Shown: one piece after another, positions 7,136 through 16,480 of the stretch
How positions within the stretch are numbered: the stretch's first letter is position 1
Layout of the letters: the number at the start of each line of letters is the position of its first letter
Source: Mycobacterium sp.
GTDB taxonomy: Bacteria > Actinomycetota > Actinomycetes > Mycobacteriales > Mycobacteriaceae
Direction: 5' to 3'
NCBI RefSeq assembly: GCF_025933915.1
Contig: NZ_JAICZA010000004.1
Coordinates: 1-64,000, forward strand
Length of the DNA stretch: 64,000 nt
Notes under the pieces: generated by a model
What the model was told of the DNA's origin: nothing
What the model saw: the letters and a program-made list of their open reading frames with translations, nothing else
Databases searched by the model: none
Made by a program: the position numbers and the translations under genes

Positions 7136-8788
7136 ATGTCCGACACCACAACAACATTCACGGTGCCGGCGGTCGCGAAGGCCGTCGCGGCCGCCATCCC
7201 CGATCGCGAGCTCATCATCCAAGGGGATCGCCGGTACACCTACGCGCAGGTGATCGACCGCTCGAACCGGCTCGCCGCGTACCTGCACTCGCGGGGGCTG
7301 GGATGCCACGCCGAGCGCTCCGCGCTGGCGGGCCACGAAGTGGGCCAAGACCTGCTGGGCCTCTATGCCTACAACGGGAACGAATTCGTCGAGGCGCTGC
7401 TGGGCGCCTTCCAGGCGCGGGTCGCCCCATTCAACGTCAACTTCCGCTACGTGAAAAGCGAGCTCCAATATCTGCTGGCGGACTCGGGAGCAACCGCACT
7501 GCTCTATCACGCCGCGTTCGCGCCGCGCGTGGCCGAAATCCTCGCGGACCTACCACAGCTGCGCGTGCTGATCCAGATCGCCGACGACTCGGGAAATGAA
7601 TTGCTGGAGGGCGCAGTCGATTACGAGGCCGCCCTGGCGTCCGTGTCCCCGGAGCCGCCGCCGGTGCAGCACTCCGCCGACGACCTGTACGTCCTGTACA
7701 CCGGGGGCACCACGGGAATGCCGAAGGGCGTGCTGTGGCGCCAGCACGACATCTTCATGACGTCCTTCGGCGGGCGCAATCTCATGACGGGCGAGCCCTC
7801 GGCGTCTCTCGACGAGATCGTGGAACGGGCCGCCGCGGGCCCGGGCACCAATTTGATGATTCTGCCGCCGCTGATCCACGGTGCGGCCCAATGGAGCGTG
7901 ATGACCGCGATCACGACGGGGCAATCCGTCGTGTTTCCCACGGTCGTCGATCATCTGGACGCCGAGGACGTGGTGCGCACCATCGAGCGGGAAAAAGTCA
8001 TGGTGGTCACAGTGGTCGGCGATGCGATGGCGCGCCCCTTGGTCGCCGCCATCGAGACGGGGATCGCCGATGTGTCGTCGCTCGCGGTCGTCGCCAACGG
8101 CGGTGCCCTGCTGACCCCGTACGTCAAGCAACGCGTGATCGAGGTGTTGCCGAACGCCGTGGTCGTCGACGGTGTCGGCTCGTCGGAGACGGGCGCGCAG
8201 ATGCATCACATGTCGACCTCGGGGGCGGTGGCGACCGGCACGTTCAACGCCGGACCGGACACGTTCGTGGCCGCCGAGGACCTGACGGCCATCCTGCAAC
8301 CCGGCCATGACGGGATGGGCTGGCTGGCCCAACGAGGCTACGTTCCACTGGGCTACAAGGGCGATGCGGCCAAGACGGCCAAGACTTTTCCGGTGATCGA
8401 CGGCGTGAGGTACGCCGTCCCCGGTGACCGCGCACGCCACGGCGCCGACGGCTCCGTCGAGCTGCTCGGCCGCGACTCGGTGACCATCAACTCCGGGGGT
8501 GAGAAGATCTTCGTCGAGGAGGTCGAGACGGCCATCGCGTCGCATCCCGCGGTGGCCGACGTGGTGGTCGCCGGGCGGCCCAGCGAACGCTGGGGCCAGG
8601 AGGTTGTCGCGGTCGTGGCGCTCGCCGAGGGCGCCACTGTCGAGGTCGACGAGCTGGTCGCCCACGCCTCAAGGTCTTTGGCGCGCTACAAACTTCCCAA
8701 GGCGGTCGTCTTCCGTCCGGTCATCGAGCGCAGCCCGTCGGGCAAGGCCGACTACCGGTGGGCGCGCAAGCAAGCGGTGAACGGCTGA
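7136..8788 (+). CDS. Acyl-CoA synthetase (FadD, FadD19-like)
   Basis: About 550 residues of the ANL adenylate-forming family. The phosphate-binding core is YTGGTTGMPKGVLWR, followed by an SSETG motif, a GDRARH hinge and the C-terminal catalytic Lys in SPSGKADYRW. The overall pattern resembles FadD19, which activates steroid side-chain acids in M. tuberculosis. An insert around CHAERSALAGHEVGQD precedes the GLYAYNGN segment and recurs in the synthetase gene at 20915. The ATG at 7136 has GAGAGG four bases upstream; a GTG at 7124 overlapping the previous stop is the alternative start. It probably activates the carboxylate made by the oxidases nearby. Confidence 0.88.
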   Translation: MSDTTTTFTVPAVAKAVAAAIPDRELIIQGDRRYTYAQVIDRSNRLAAYLHSRGLGCHAERSALAGHEVGQDLLGLYAYNGNEFVEALLGAFQARVAPFNVNFRYVKSELQYLLADSGATALLYHAAFAPRVAEILADLPQLRVLIQIADDSGNELLEGAVDYEAALASVSPEPPPVQHSADDLYVLYTGGTTGMPKGVLWRQHDIFMTSFGGRNLMTGEPSASLDEIVERAAAGPGTNLMILPPLIHGAAQWSVMTAITTGQSVVFPTVVDHLDAEDVVRTIEREKVMVVTVVGDAMARPLVAAIETGIADVSSLAVVANGGALLTPYVKQRVIEVLPNAVVVDGVGSSETGAQMHHMSTSGAVATGTFNAGPDTFVAAEDLTAILQPGHDGMGWLAQRGYVPLGYKGDAAKTAKTFPVIDGVRYAVPGDRARHGADGSVELLGRDSVTINSGGEKIFVEEVETAIASHPAVADVVVAGRPSERWGQEVVAVVALAEGATVEVDELVAHASRSLARYKLPKAVVFRPVIERSPSGKADYRWARKQAVNG

Positions 8789-8790
8789 GG

Positions 8791-9264
8791 ATGCCTCCGC
8801 TCGGAAAAGGCGAGACTCTAACGGCATCGACCGAAGTGCGAGCCTCGGCAGAACGGGTTTACGCGGTCATCTCCGACGTCACTCGAATTCCCGACTGGAG
8901 CCCGGAAACCGTACGCGCCGAATGGCTGTCGTCAGAACGCTTCCAGGCCTGGAACCGCAGGGGGCTGGGCCGGTGGCGCACCGTGGCGAACGTCGTCGAC
9001 GCCGCACCGGGACAGAGATTTTCCTTCGTCGTTCAGGCGATGGGTGGGGACTGGACGCAGTGGACGTACGTCGTCGAGCCCGGTTCGACCGCCGGCACGA
9101 CGCGTCTCACCGAAGAGTTCCGGATGTGCGTTCGGCTCCCCTTTGGCGTCGTGGTGTTCGAGCACCTGTTCCTGTTCGTCCGGGATCGTCGCCAGGATCT
9201 GCAAAAGAACCTTGACCTTTCGGTGGGCCGGATCAAAGCGATTGTGGAAGCAGGGAATTCATGA
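8791..9264 (+). CDS. SRPBCC (START-like) family protein
   Basis: 157 residues. The N-terminal pattern STEVRASAERVYAVISDVTR and the following IPDWSPETV are typical of the SRPBCC/polyketide-cyclase-like helix-grip fold, which binds hydrophobic ligands in a deep cavity. The C-terminal helix reads RDRRQDLQKNLDLSVGRIK. The role is probably ligand binding, transport or cyclisation of a hydrophobic intermediate. The ATG lies two bases after the synthetase stop; an in-frame GTG at 8758 inside the synthetase gene is less likely. The next gene overlaps by four bases. Confidence 0.8.
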   Translation: MPPLGKGETLTASTEVRASAERVYAVISDVTRIPDWSPETVRAEWLSSERFQAWNRRGLGRWRTVANVVDAAPGQRFSFVVQAMGGDWTQWTYVVEPGSTAGTTRLTEEFRMCVRLPFGVVVFEHLFLFVRDRRQDLQKNLDLSVGRIKAIVEAGNS

Positions 9265-10103
9265 AGTACCAGCAGCGTATCGCCGTGGTCACCGGCGCGG
9301 GCTCCGGCATCGGCCGCGCGTTGACGCGGGCGCTCACCGCGGGCGGGACGCATGTCGCGGCGTCCGACATCGACGAAAATGGCCTGGCCGAGACCCGGCA
9401 GTCCTGCGGGCCCGGCCAGGTCACGCCCTACCGGGTCGACGTGGCGGACCGGGACGCGGTGCTGGGCTTCGCCGAGGACGTGCGCGGGCAACTCGGGCCC
9501 GCCTCGATGCTGTTCAACAATGCCGGCGTTGACCTGTTCGCGAGCGTGGCAGACATGTCGTGGACCGATTTCGATTGGCTCATCGGCATCAACGTCGGCG
9601 GCGTCGTCAATGGGACCAAGGCGTTCCTGCCGCAGCTGATCGAGTCCGGCACTTCGGAGCGCCCCGCGCGATTGGTGAACCTGTCCAGTGCCTTCGGGCT
9701 GATCGCGGTGCCGTATCAAGGTGCCTACAGCACGGCGAAGTTCGCGGTCCGAGGTTTCACCGAGGCGCTGCGCCAGGAGATGATCATCGAACGCCATCCG
9801 GTGACCGTGCACTGCGTGCACCCCGGTGTCGTGCGAACCAACTTCGGGACCAACATGCGCGCCGCCGACACCGAGGATCCCGACATGGCCGCGAAACTCT
9901 TCGCGCGCGCGGCCCTCACCTCGCCCGAGAAGGCGGCGCGCCTCATCCTCCGTGGCGCCGAGAAGAACCGGGCCAGAATCCTCATCGGGCCCGACGGGCG
10001 CGCGATGGCGGCGATGCCCCGGCTGCTAGGCGCGCACTACGCCACTTTGCAGGCCTATGCCGCGAGGATGACGAACGCCCGCTCGGGGCGCGCCGGCCGC
10101 TGA
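9261..10103 (+). CDS. Short-chain dehydrogenase/reductase
   Basis: 280 residues. The classical SDR motifs are TGAGSGIG for the cofactor, FNNAGVD, the catalytic Ser in NLSSAFG and YSTAK. An Asp in ASDID after the second strand favours NAD(H). It should interconvert an alcohol and ketone in the pathway. Its ATG overlaps the SRPBCC stop (ATGA). Its TGA ends one base before the stop codon of the convergent aldehyde dehydrogenase gene, so the two genes abut with no spacer. It is the last gene of the operon starting at 4877. Confidence 0.86.
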   Translation: MKYQQRIAVVTGAGSGIGRALTRALTAGGTHVAASDIDENGLAETRQSCGPGQVTPYRVDVADRDAVLGFAEDVRGQLGPASMLFNNAGVDLFASVADMSWTDFDWLIGINVGGVVNGTKAFLPQLIESGTSERPARLVNLSSAFGLIAVPYQGAYSTAKFAVRGFTEALRQEMIIERHPVTVHCVHPGVVRTNFGTNMRAADTEDPDMAAKLFARAALTSPEKAARLILRGAEKNRARILIGPDGRAMAAMPRLLGAHYATLQAYAARMTNARSGRAGR

Positions 10104-11627
10104 TTACGGCAGCGCCCGCGCCGGGGAGGGTCTTTTCGCCGCCTCCTTCAACCTGCGGTGCGTGCGCGCCCGCGCGATCCGCAGTGCGGTGTTGGCGTAG
10201 AACCGCAGCGACCTGCCGAACGGCGGCGCCGCGGTTCCCGTGATGCTGAACGGCAGGTCGTTGCCGACCACGGTGCGGTAATGACTGAAGGTGTCGAAAC
10301 CGGCCTTGCCGTGGTAGGCGCCCATCCCGCTGCGCCCGACTCCCCCGAACGGTGCCGCGGACGGAATCATCTGGGCAGCAAAATCATTGCGAGCGACGCC
10401 GCCACTGCGGGTGTTGCGGACGAAGGTGCGGAAATCGTCGTCTTCTGGGCCGTACCAGTAGGCCACCAGCGGCGCGGGCCGCCGGTTGATGTAGTCGACC
10501 GCCTCGCCTAGGCGCGAATACCCCATCACGGCCAGCACGGGGCCGAAGATCTCCTCGTCGGCGATCCGCATGCGGTCGTCGATGTCGCGGACAATGGTGG
10601 GCGCGATCTTGCGGCTGCTGCGGTCGGGCAATGACTCCCCCACGGGAGCAACGGTTTCCACGCGGGCACCGTGCGCGCGCGCATCATCGATCAGCCGCAC
10701 CACCCGATCGAAATTGGCCTGGTTGACGCTGGAGCAGTAGTCCGCGTTGGCGATGACCGTCGGGAACATGCCGCGCAAGGTTTCGCGCGCGGTGTCGACG
10801 AATGCGTCGATGTGGTCGTCGGGCACCATCACGTAATCCGGACAGACACACACCTGGCCACCGTTGACCATGCGGCCCCGGGCGATACGGGTCGCCGACC
10901 GCGCGATGTCGGCGCTCGGTGCGACGACCACCGGGTTCTTGCCGCCAAGCTCCAGTGTCACCGGTACGAGATTCTGGGCCGCCGCCTGCTGCACCAACGC
11001 ACCCACCGACGGCGAGCCGGTGAAAAACAGGTGATCGAACGGCAGCGCCGAGAACGCGGCCGCGACGTCGGCGCCACCGGTGACCACGTCGAGCTCGGTC
11101 GGGTCGAAGTATTTGGGTGCGGTGGCCTTCATCAATGCGGCGGTGTGCGCGGTGATTTCGGACATCTTGATCATCACCCGGTTTCCGGCCGCGAACGCGG
11201 CCGCCGCGGGCAGCACCACAAGATTGACCGGGAAGTTCCACGGACCGATCACGCCGACGACGCCGAGCGGGGTGGGCTGGACTTCGGCCCGCAGGCCGCA
11301 CAGCCGCGCGGCGGGCATCAGTTTTGTCGGACGCATCCACCGCGCCACATGGGATCTGGTGTGTTCGACCACCGAGGTGATCCCGATAATCTCGGTGAAC
11401 AGCGATGCCGCCTTGGACCTGGTGCCGTAGTCGACGGCCATGGCGTCGACGAAGGCGTCGCTGTTGTCCAGCAGCAGCGCCATAAGCCGATCGATGCGGC
11501 TTCGCCGTACGGCCGCGCCGGGCGGCCCCTCGGCGAGGAATGCCCGTCGCTGACGTTCGAGGATGGTTTGCAGCGCCGCCCGCTGGTCTTCCGCGGCGCC
11601 GTCAACTCGTTCGCCGGTTGCGCTCAT
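10104..11627 (-). CDS. Aldehyde dehydrogenase family protein
   Basis: 507 residues. Catalytic elements are the Glu in LELGGKNPV, the Cys in NGGQVCVCPDY, the cofactor loop FTGSPSVG and the DEEIFGPVL motif. The layout resembles the coniferyl-type aldehyde dehydrogenase class, which oxidises alkyl or aryl aldehydes with NAD(P)+. Oxidation of a P450-derived aldehyde to the acid needed by the acyl-CoA synthetases would fit. The start is the ATG at 11627, preceded by GGGTGA; an upstream in-frame GTG would add only three residues. The promoter region contains operator site B, shared with the divergent P450 gene. Confidence 0.87.
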   Translation of the reverse strand: MSATGERVDGAAEDQRAALQTILERQRRAFLAEGPPGAAVRRSRIDRLMALLLDNSDAFVDAMAVDYGTRSKAASLFTEIIGITSVVEHTRSHVARWMRPTKLMPAARLCGLRAEVQPTPLGVVGVIGPWNFPVNLVVLPAAAAFAAGNRVMIKMSEITAHTAALMKATAPKYFDPTELDVVTGGADVAAAFSALPFDHLFFTGSPSVGALVQQAAAQNLVPVTLELGGKNPVVVAPSADIARSATRIARGRMVNGGQVCVCPDYVMVPDDHIDAFVDTARETLRGMFPTVIANADYCSSVNQANFDRVVRLIDDARAHGARVETVAPVGESLPDRSSRKIAPTIVRDIDDRMRIADEEIFGPVLAVMGYSRLGEAVDYINRRPAPLVAYWYGPEDDDFRTFVRNTRSGGVARNDFAAQMIPSAAPFGGVGRSGMGAYHGKAGFDTFSHYRTVVGNDLPFSITGTAAPPFGRSLRFYANTALRIARARTHRRLKEAAKRPSPARALP

Positions 11628-11670
11628 CGGGATCACCCTACGCGATGTTCCCCGGCCATACTGGCATATC

Positions 11671-11689
11671 TACTGTTAGTATTACCGGA
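11671..11689. promoter_or_regulatory. Operator site B, 19-bp interrupted inverted repeat
   Basis: TACTGTTA-GTA-TTACCGGA in the divergent gap between the aldehyde dehydrogenase and P450 genes, 43 bases from the first ATG and 52 from the second. The second arm is the weakest of the six sites (five of eight positions match), but the TACTGT core and the 8-3-8 spacing are kept. Confidence 0.6.
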
Positions 11690-11741
11690 TGGTTTTCCAG
11701 GTGGCGGCCTACGGTGGTACCGGCGCGGGCAGGGTGGCACG

Positions 11742-12947
11742 ATGACCGTCGCCGAGCTGGTATTCGACCCGTTTTCGGCGGATTTCTTCAACGGACCGTA
11801 TGAGACCTATCGCCGGATGCGTGCGGAAGCCCCGGTTTACTACAGCAAGCAGTACGACTTTTATGCGCTCAGTCGTCATGCCGATGTCGCGGCCGCGTTC
11901 AAGGACTTCGAGACGTATTCATCGGCGTACGGGGTGGATCTGGGGATGGTGCGGACGGGGCAGAAGGTTCCGGCGAAGATGATCATCTCGCTGGATCCGC
12001 CCGAGCATCGGCACATGCGCAGCCTGGTCAACAAGGTGTTCACGCCGCGGGCGATCACGGCGCTCAAGGCGATGGTGACCGAACAGATCGAGCGCTATCT
12101 GGCGGCGGTCGATCGCGACGAATTCGATGTCGTTCAAGACTTCTCGGCGTTGTTCCCGGTGGAAGTGATCACCCGGATGTTGGGAGTGCCTGCCGACTAC
12201 CGACAGAAGGTCAGGCTCTGGATTGACGAGTTGCTGCACCGCGAACCGGGCCAGATCGAGATGTCCGATGCCGGCAACCAGGCGATGGCCAATTCCTGGG
12301 TGATGTACTACGAGCTCATCCAGCAGCGGCGCGCGCAGCCGCAAGACGACATGATCTCCAGCCTGATCGCGGCCGAGATCGAACGCGAAGACGGTGAAAC
12401 GACCCGGCTCAAAGGGTCCGAGATCGCCGGGTTTGCAACGCTGTTGGGCGGTGCGGGCGCTGAAACGGTGACCAAGCTGATCGGCAACGCGGCGACCGTC
12501 TTCGCCCGCCACCCCGAGCAATGGCAGAAGCTGCTCGACGACCGCAGCAAGGTCCCCGCCGCCGTCGAAGAGCTGTTGCGTTACGAGGCGCCGGCACAGT
12601 ACAACGTGCGCCGCTCGATGAAGGACGTACACCTGCACGGGGTAATCATCCCGGCGGGCAGGCCCGTCTTCCTCATCGGCGGTTCGGCGAATCGCGATCC
12701 CGACGCATGGACCGACGCCGACGTCTTCGACATCGACCGTGACCGCGCCGAGGCGCAGAACCTCGGCTTCGGCTACGGCATCCACAGCTGCCTCGGGGCG
12801 GCGCTGGCCCGGATGGAGAGCGTGATCGCCCTGGAGAAGTTGCTCGAGCACATGCCGCGTTACGAGGTGCTCTGGGATCGCTGCGAACGGGTGGCCATGC
12901 AAAACGTGGCCGGGTGGTCCCGTGTCCCGGTGCGGGTGCTGAGATGA
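11742..12947 (+). CDS. Cytochrome P450 (first of two)
   Basis: 401 residues, typical for a soluble bacterial P450. The heme-binding loop is GFGYGIHSCLGAALARME, the ExxR motif is EELLR, and the I-helix reads GGAGAETVTK, with the acid-alcohol pair Glu-Thr followed by Val, an arrangement like the Asp-Thr-Val of P450cam. It should hydroxylate a hydrophobic substrate using an external ferredoxin, which is not encoded here. The frame is open far upstream, but that part is antisense to the aldehyde dehydrogenase gene. The ATG at 11742 gives the normal P450 N-terminus, preceded by AGGGTGG. The SDR gene downstream follows after 16 bases. Confidence 0.92.
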   Translation: MTVAELVFDPFSADFFNGPYETYRRMRAEAPVYYSKQYDFYALSRHADVAAAFKDFETYSSAYGVDLGMVRTGQKVPAKMIISLDPPEHRHMRSLVNKVFTPRAITALKAMVTEQIERYLAAVDRDEFDVVQDFSALFPVEVITRMLGVPADYRQKVRLWIDELLHREPGQIEMSDAGNQAMANSWVMYYELIQQRRAQPQDDMISSLIAAEIEREDGETTRLKGSEIAGFATLLGGAGAETVTKLIGNAATVFARHPEQWQKLLDDRSKVPAAVEELLRYEAPAQYNVRRSMKDVHLHGVIIPAGRPVFLIGGSANRDPDAWTDADVFDIDRDRAEAQNLGFGYGIHSCLGAALARMESVIALEKLLEHMPRYEVLWDRCERVAMQNVAGWSRVPVRVLR

Positions 12948-12963
12948 CTGACGGCGGCGCTAC

Positions 12964-13926
12964 GTGAGCACACCACCGGCGAGCCACGACATCCACGCGG
13001 AACCACCGACCGCCCTGGGCGTCGTCGACGGGGCCGACCTCACCGGCAAGAACTGCGTGATTACCGGGGCGTCCTCGGGCCTCGGCCGGGAATCGGCCAG
13101 AGCCCTGGCTGCCGCCGGGGCGCGGGTGATATTGGCGGCGCGCAACCGCGACGCGCTGGCCGAGACCCAGACATGGGTTCACACCGCATATCCGGATGCC
13201 CGGATCGCCGCCGTCCAACTGGATCTGACTTCGCTGAGCAGCATTCGAGCGGCGGCCGCGGCGATCCAAGACCTTGCCTCGTCGATCCATGTCTTGATGA
13301 ACAATGCCGGGGTGATGTTCACGCCGTTCGATCGAACGGTAGATGGCTTCGAAATGCAGTTTGGCACTAACCATCTCGGGCACTTCGAACTCACGCGACT
13401 GCTCATCCCGCAACTCGTCGCCGCGTCCGGCGCTCGCGTGGTCATCCTGTCGTCCGATGGCCACCGCATGAGTGACCTTGATTTCGACGACCCCAACTGG
13501 GAGCGGCGTGACTACGACAAGTTCCTGGCGTACGGCGCCTCGAAGACCGCAAATATCTTGCACATGGTCGAACTCGATCGACGGTTTCGCGACGACGGGA
13601 TCGGCTCCTACGCCGTGCACCCGGGCATCGTGGCAACCGGCCTGGCCCGACACATGGGCAAGAAGGATTTCGCGCACCTTGCCGATCGCGCCGCGGCAGA
13701 ACGGAAACGGGACGCACCCGCCGTCGACGTCACGCGCGACTTTGTGCTGCCCGACCGCGGGGCGGCGACCCAGGTATGGGCCGCCGTCGCGCCCGAGCTC
13801 GACGATGTCGGGTCGGCGTACCTCGCCGACTGTCGCATCCGCACCGACGTCGCGCCGTACGCCCTCGATGAACAGCGCGCCGCTCGGCTCTGGTCCTTGT
13901 CGGAGACGCTTTGCGACGACCGTTGA
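12964..13926 (+). CDS. SDR, retinol-dehydrogenase-like
   Basis: 320 residues with a GTG start. Motifs are TGASSGLG, an Arg in AARNRD (favouring NADP), NNAGVM followed by GTNHLGHFELT, Ser in VILSSDGH and YGASKTAN. The length and the NHLGHF segment match the retinol dehydrogenase/protochlorophyllide-reductase-like extended SDR branch, which acts on bulky hydrophobic alcohols. It is co-transcribed with the P450 upstream and may oxidise its hydroxylated product, which is inference from the neighbourhood. Confidence 0.86.
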   Translation: MSTPPASHDIHAEPPTALGVVDGADLTGKNCVITGASSGLGRESARALAAAGARVILAARNRDALAETQTWVHTAYPDARIAAVQLDLTSLSSIRAAAAAIQDLASSIHVLMNNAGVMFTPFDRTVDGFEMQFGTNHLGHFELTRLLIPQLVAASGARVVILSSDGHRMSDLDFDDPNWERRDYDKFLAYGASKTANILHMVELDRRFRDDGIGSYAVHPGIVATGLARHMGKKDFAHLADRAAAERKRDAPAVDVTRDFVLPDRGAATQVWAAVAPELDDVGSAYLADCRIRTDVAPYALDEQRAARLWSLSETLCDDR

Positions 13927-13986
13927 GGCGAATGCCCCTGCGACGAGCCCACGCGGATGCCTCATCCCGGGCCCGCCTGGATAGTA

Positions 13987-14005
13987 TACTGTAATCTTTA
14001 CAGTA
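13987..14005. promoter_or_regulatory. Operator site C, perfect 19-bp palindrome
   Basis: TACTGTAA-TCT-TTACAGTA, both eight-base arms exactly complementary. This is the best copy of the recurring motif. It lies 29 bases before the GTG of the second P450 gene. A possible -10 hexamer TATACT (13985-13990) overlaps the left arm, so a bound repressor would block polymerase. Confidence 0.8.
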
Positions 14006-14034
14006 CGACCGTCTACCCGAGCCGGAGAGCAGCC

Positions 14035-15243
14035 GTGGAAAGTCAGCTTGAGGATGCCGTCACCGCCGCCTTGCCGACCGGCTACCTGCGTGACCCTTAC
14101 CCCTACTTCGCCCGGATGCGCAGCGAGGGCGGGGTGTTTCGCGGCACGGTCATGGACTACTCCAAGACGCCCGCGTCGCTGCGGCCCGAAGAGTCGTTCG
14201 CCGCCATGTCGTTCGACGCGGTGAACAAGGTGTTTCGCGACGGCCAGGTGTTCAGTTCGAAGTTCTATGACAACACCATCGGCCTGTTCATGGGTCCGAC
14301 CATCCTCGCCATGGAGGGCAAGACCCACCGCGACCATCGCAACCTGGTCTCCGCGGCCTTCAAGTCCAAGAATCTCGCGCTCTGGGAGCCCACGGTCGTG
14401 CGGCCGATCTGCGATGCCCTCATCGACGAGTTCATCGACGCCGGCAGCGCCGATCTGGTCCGGCAGTTCACCTTCGAGTTCCCCACCCGGGTGATCGCCA
14501 CGCTGTTGGGCCTGCCGGCGCAGGACCTGCCGACGTTCCGCCGGCGCGCGGTGCAGTTGATCAGCTACGCGGTCAACTACGAACGCGCCTTCGAGGCGTC
14601 GGCGGCGTTGAAGGACTATTTCCTCGAACACATCGAGCAGCGCAGGGCGCAGCCGAAAGAGGACATCATCGGTGATCTGGTCACGGCGGAGATCGATGGC
14701 GAAAAGCTCAGCGACGAAGCCATCTATTCGTTTCTCCGGCTGCTGCTGCCCGCGGGGCTGGAAACCACCTACCGGTCGTCGGGCAATCTGCTGTATCTGT
14801 TGCTCACCCATCCCGAGCAGTTCGCCGCGGTACAGGCCGATCGCGAGCTGATCCCCAAGGCGATCGAGGAGGGTCTGCGCGTCGAGACGCCGCTGACCAC
14901 GGTGCAGCGTTTCACCGCCGAGGACACCGAACTGGAAGGCGTCAAGATCCCGGCACGGTCGGTGATCGACGTGTGCATCGGCTCGGCGAACCGCGACGGA
15001 CACCGCTGGGAGCGCCCGGAAGAGTTCGACATCTTCCGCGCGCACATGCCGCACATCTCGTTTGCCGCCGGCGAGCACACCTGCCTGGGTCTGCACCTCG
15101 CGCGCATGGAGACCCGCGTCGCGCTCGAATGTCTGTTGGACCGGGTGACCAACATCGAGCTTGTCACCGATGACGACCCGCATATCCACGGTCAGCCGTT
15201 CCGTTCGCCGACCGCACTTCCGGTTACGTTCGACGCGAAGTAG
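14035..15243 (+). CDS. Cytochrome P450 (second of two)
   Basis: 402 residues. The heme loop is [17 protein letters not shown], ExxR is EEGLR, and the I-helix has [10 protein letters not shown] with the usual Glu-Thr-Thr. It is clearly a different subfamily from the P450 at 11742; the N-terminal segment around [15 protein letters not shown] is distinctive. The GTG start is supported by GGAGAG six bases upstream and by the palindrome just before it, which argues that the open frame further upstream is not translated. It is the first gene of a three-gene operon with a CoA-transferase and a thiolase, so its product is probably carried on as a CoA ester. Confidence 0.92.
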   Translation: MESQLEDAVTAALPTGYLRDPYPYFARMRSEGGVFRGTVMDYSKTPASLRPEESFAAMSFDAVNKVFRDGQVFSSKFYDNTIGLFMGPTILAMEGKTHRDHRNLVSAAFKSKNLALWEPTVVRPICDALIDEFIDAGSADLVRQFTFEFPTRVIATLLGLPAQDLPTFRRRAVQLISYAVNYERAFEASAALKDYFLEHIEQRRAQPKEDIIGDLVTAEIDGEKLSDEAIYSFLRLLLPAGLETTYRSSGNLLYLLLTHPEQFAAVQADRELIPKAIEEGLRVETPLTTVQRFTAEDTELEGVKIPARSVIDVCIGSANRDGHRWERPEEFDIFRAHMPHISFAAGEHTCLGLHLARMETRVALECLLDRVTNIELVTDDDPHIHGQPFRSPTALPVTFDAK

Positions 15244-15253
15244 GGTCCCGGGA

Positions 15254-16480
15254 ATGGTGAAGGTAATGCAGGGCTTTCGGGTCCTCGAGGTTGCGCAGTT
15301 CACGTTCGTCCCAGCGGCCGGTGCCATCCTCGCCGACTGGGGCGCCGACGTCATCAAGGTCGAACACCCGGCCCGCGGGGACACCCAGCGCGGCTTCATC
15401 AACATGGGTGGCTTCCAGCTCGATCCCGACCGGCATCCGCTGATGGAACATCCCAACCGCGGCAAGCGCAGCGTCGGGATCGACGTCTCCACGCCGGGCG
15501 GTCAAGAAGTGATCTACGAACTGGCCAAGACCGCCGATGTGTTCCTGACCAACTACATGCCCGCGCAGCGGCAGAAGCACAAGTTCGACGTGGAGCACAT
15601 TCGCGCGGTGAACCCGAACATCGTGTACGCACGCGGTTCGGCTTACGGCGACAAGGGAGCCGAGCGTGACGTCGGCGGCTACGACGGAACCGCGTTCTGG
15701 ACGCGCAGCGGCATCGGGTATGCCCTGACCCCTGAGGAGCTGGGCGGCGCACTGGGACAGGGCATTCCCGCTTTCGGCGATTCGATCGGGGGCATGTTCA
15801 TTGCCGGCGGCATCTCGGCCGCGTTGCTGCATCGTGAGCGCACCGGCGAGGCCGTCGAGCTCGACGTGTCGCTGCTGAGCACGGCCTGGTGGGCGGCGGG
15901 TGCGAGCGTGACTCAGGGCATGGAGACCGGCGAGGTCATGCGCACGCCAATGCCGGGTTCGGGCGCACCGTCGGTGAATCCCTTCATGGGCAACTACGAA
16001 ACCTCCGACGGCGGCACCATCAACCTGTGCATCATCAGCCCGACCGGGTTGATCCGCGACACGTTCGAACACCTCGGCATCCCCGAAGCGGCCGACGACC
16101 CTCGCTTCTCCGACGTACTCCCGTTGATCCAGAACGCCGACGCGGCCTCCGAGCTGATCTCAAAGGCATTCGCCGGCAAGCCCTTTGACTACTGGCGCCA
16201 GCACCTCAAGACGATGAAGGGCCAGTGGGCGCCGTTCCAGAGTCTCATGGATCTGGTCGACGACGAGCAGGCTCTCGCCAACGACATGATCAGCGAGGTC
16301 GAGCTCGCCAGCGGCGGCGCACCGTTCAAGGTCGTCCGCGGTCCGGTGCAGTTCAACCACGAACCGCTCGTCACCTCCCGGGCCCCGCAGGCGTCCGAGC
16401 ACACCGAAATCGTCCTGATGGAACTCGGGATGGACTGGGACCGCATCGCCGAACTCAAAGAGTCAGGAGCCATCGCTTGA
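15254..16480 (+). CDS. Family III CoA-transferase (CaiB/BaiF-like)
   Basis: 408 residues. The N-terminus [32 protein letters not shown] and the segment [12 protein letters not shown], which holds the expected catalytic Asp, identify the family III CoA-transferases. These move CoA between carboxylic acids without ATP. In steroid-like pathways related proteins are also proposed as acyl-CoA racemases. Two starts are plausible, the ATG at 15254 and one at 15266 with GTGAAGG upstream. The end overlaps the TTG start of the thiolase gene. Confidence 0.88.
   Translation: MVKVMQGFRVLEVAQFTFVPAAGAILADWGADVIKVEHPARGDTQRGFINMGGFQLDPDRHPLMEHPNRGKRSVGIDVSTPGGQEVIYELAKTADVFLTNYMPAQRQKHKFDVEHIRAVNPNIVYARGSAYGDKGAERDVGGYDGTAFWTRSGIGYALTPEELGGALGQGIPAFGDSIGGMFIAGGISAALLHRERTGEAVELDVSLLSTAWWAAGASVTQGMETGEVMRTPMPGSGAPSVNPFMGNYETSDGGTINLCIISPTGLIRDTFEHLGIPEAADDPRFSDVLPLIQNADAASELISKAFAGKPFDYWRQHLKTMKGQWAPFQSLMDLVDDEQALANDMISEVELASGGAPFKVVRGPVQFNHEPLVTSRAPQASEHTEIVLMELGMDWDRIAELKESGAIA

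Noticed and set aside
10671-12947. A 758-codon open frame that would fuse a long N-terminal part to the first P450
   Set aside because: The first 350 codons are antisense to the aldehyde dehydrogenase gene, arginine- and histidine-rich and without family features; the P450 starts normally at 11742.
12673-15492. A 939-codon open frame on the minus strand
   Set aside because: It is a low-stop shadow of the P450, SDR and second P450 genes on the plus strand, which have clear motifs and starts.
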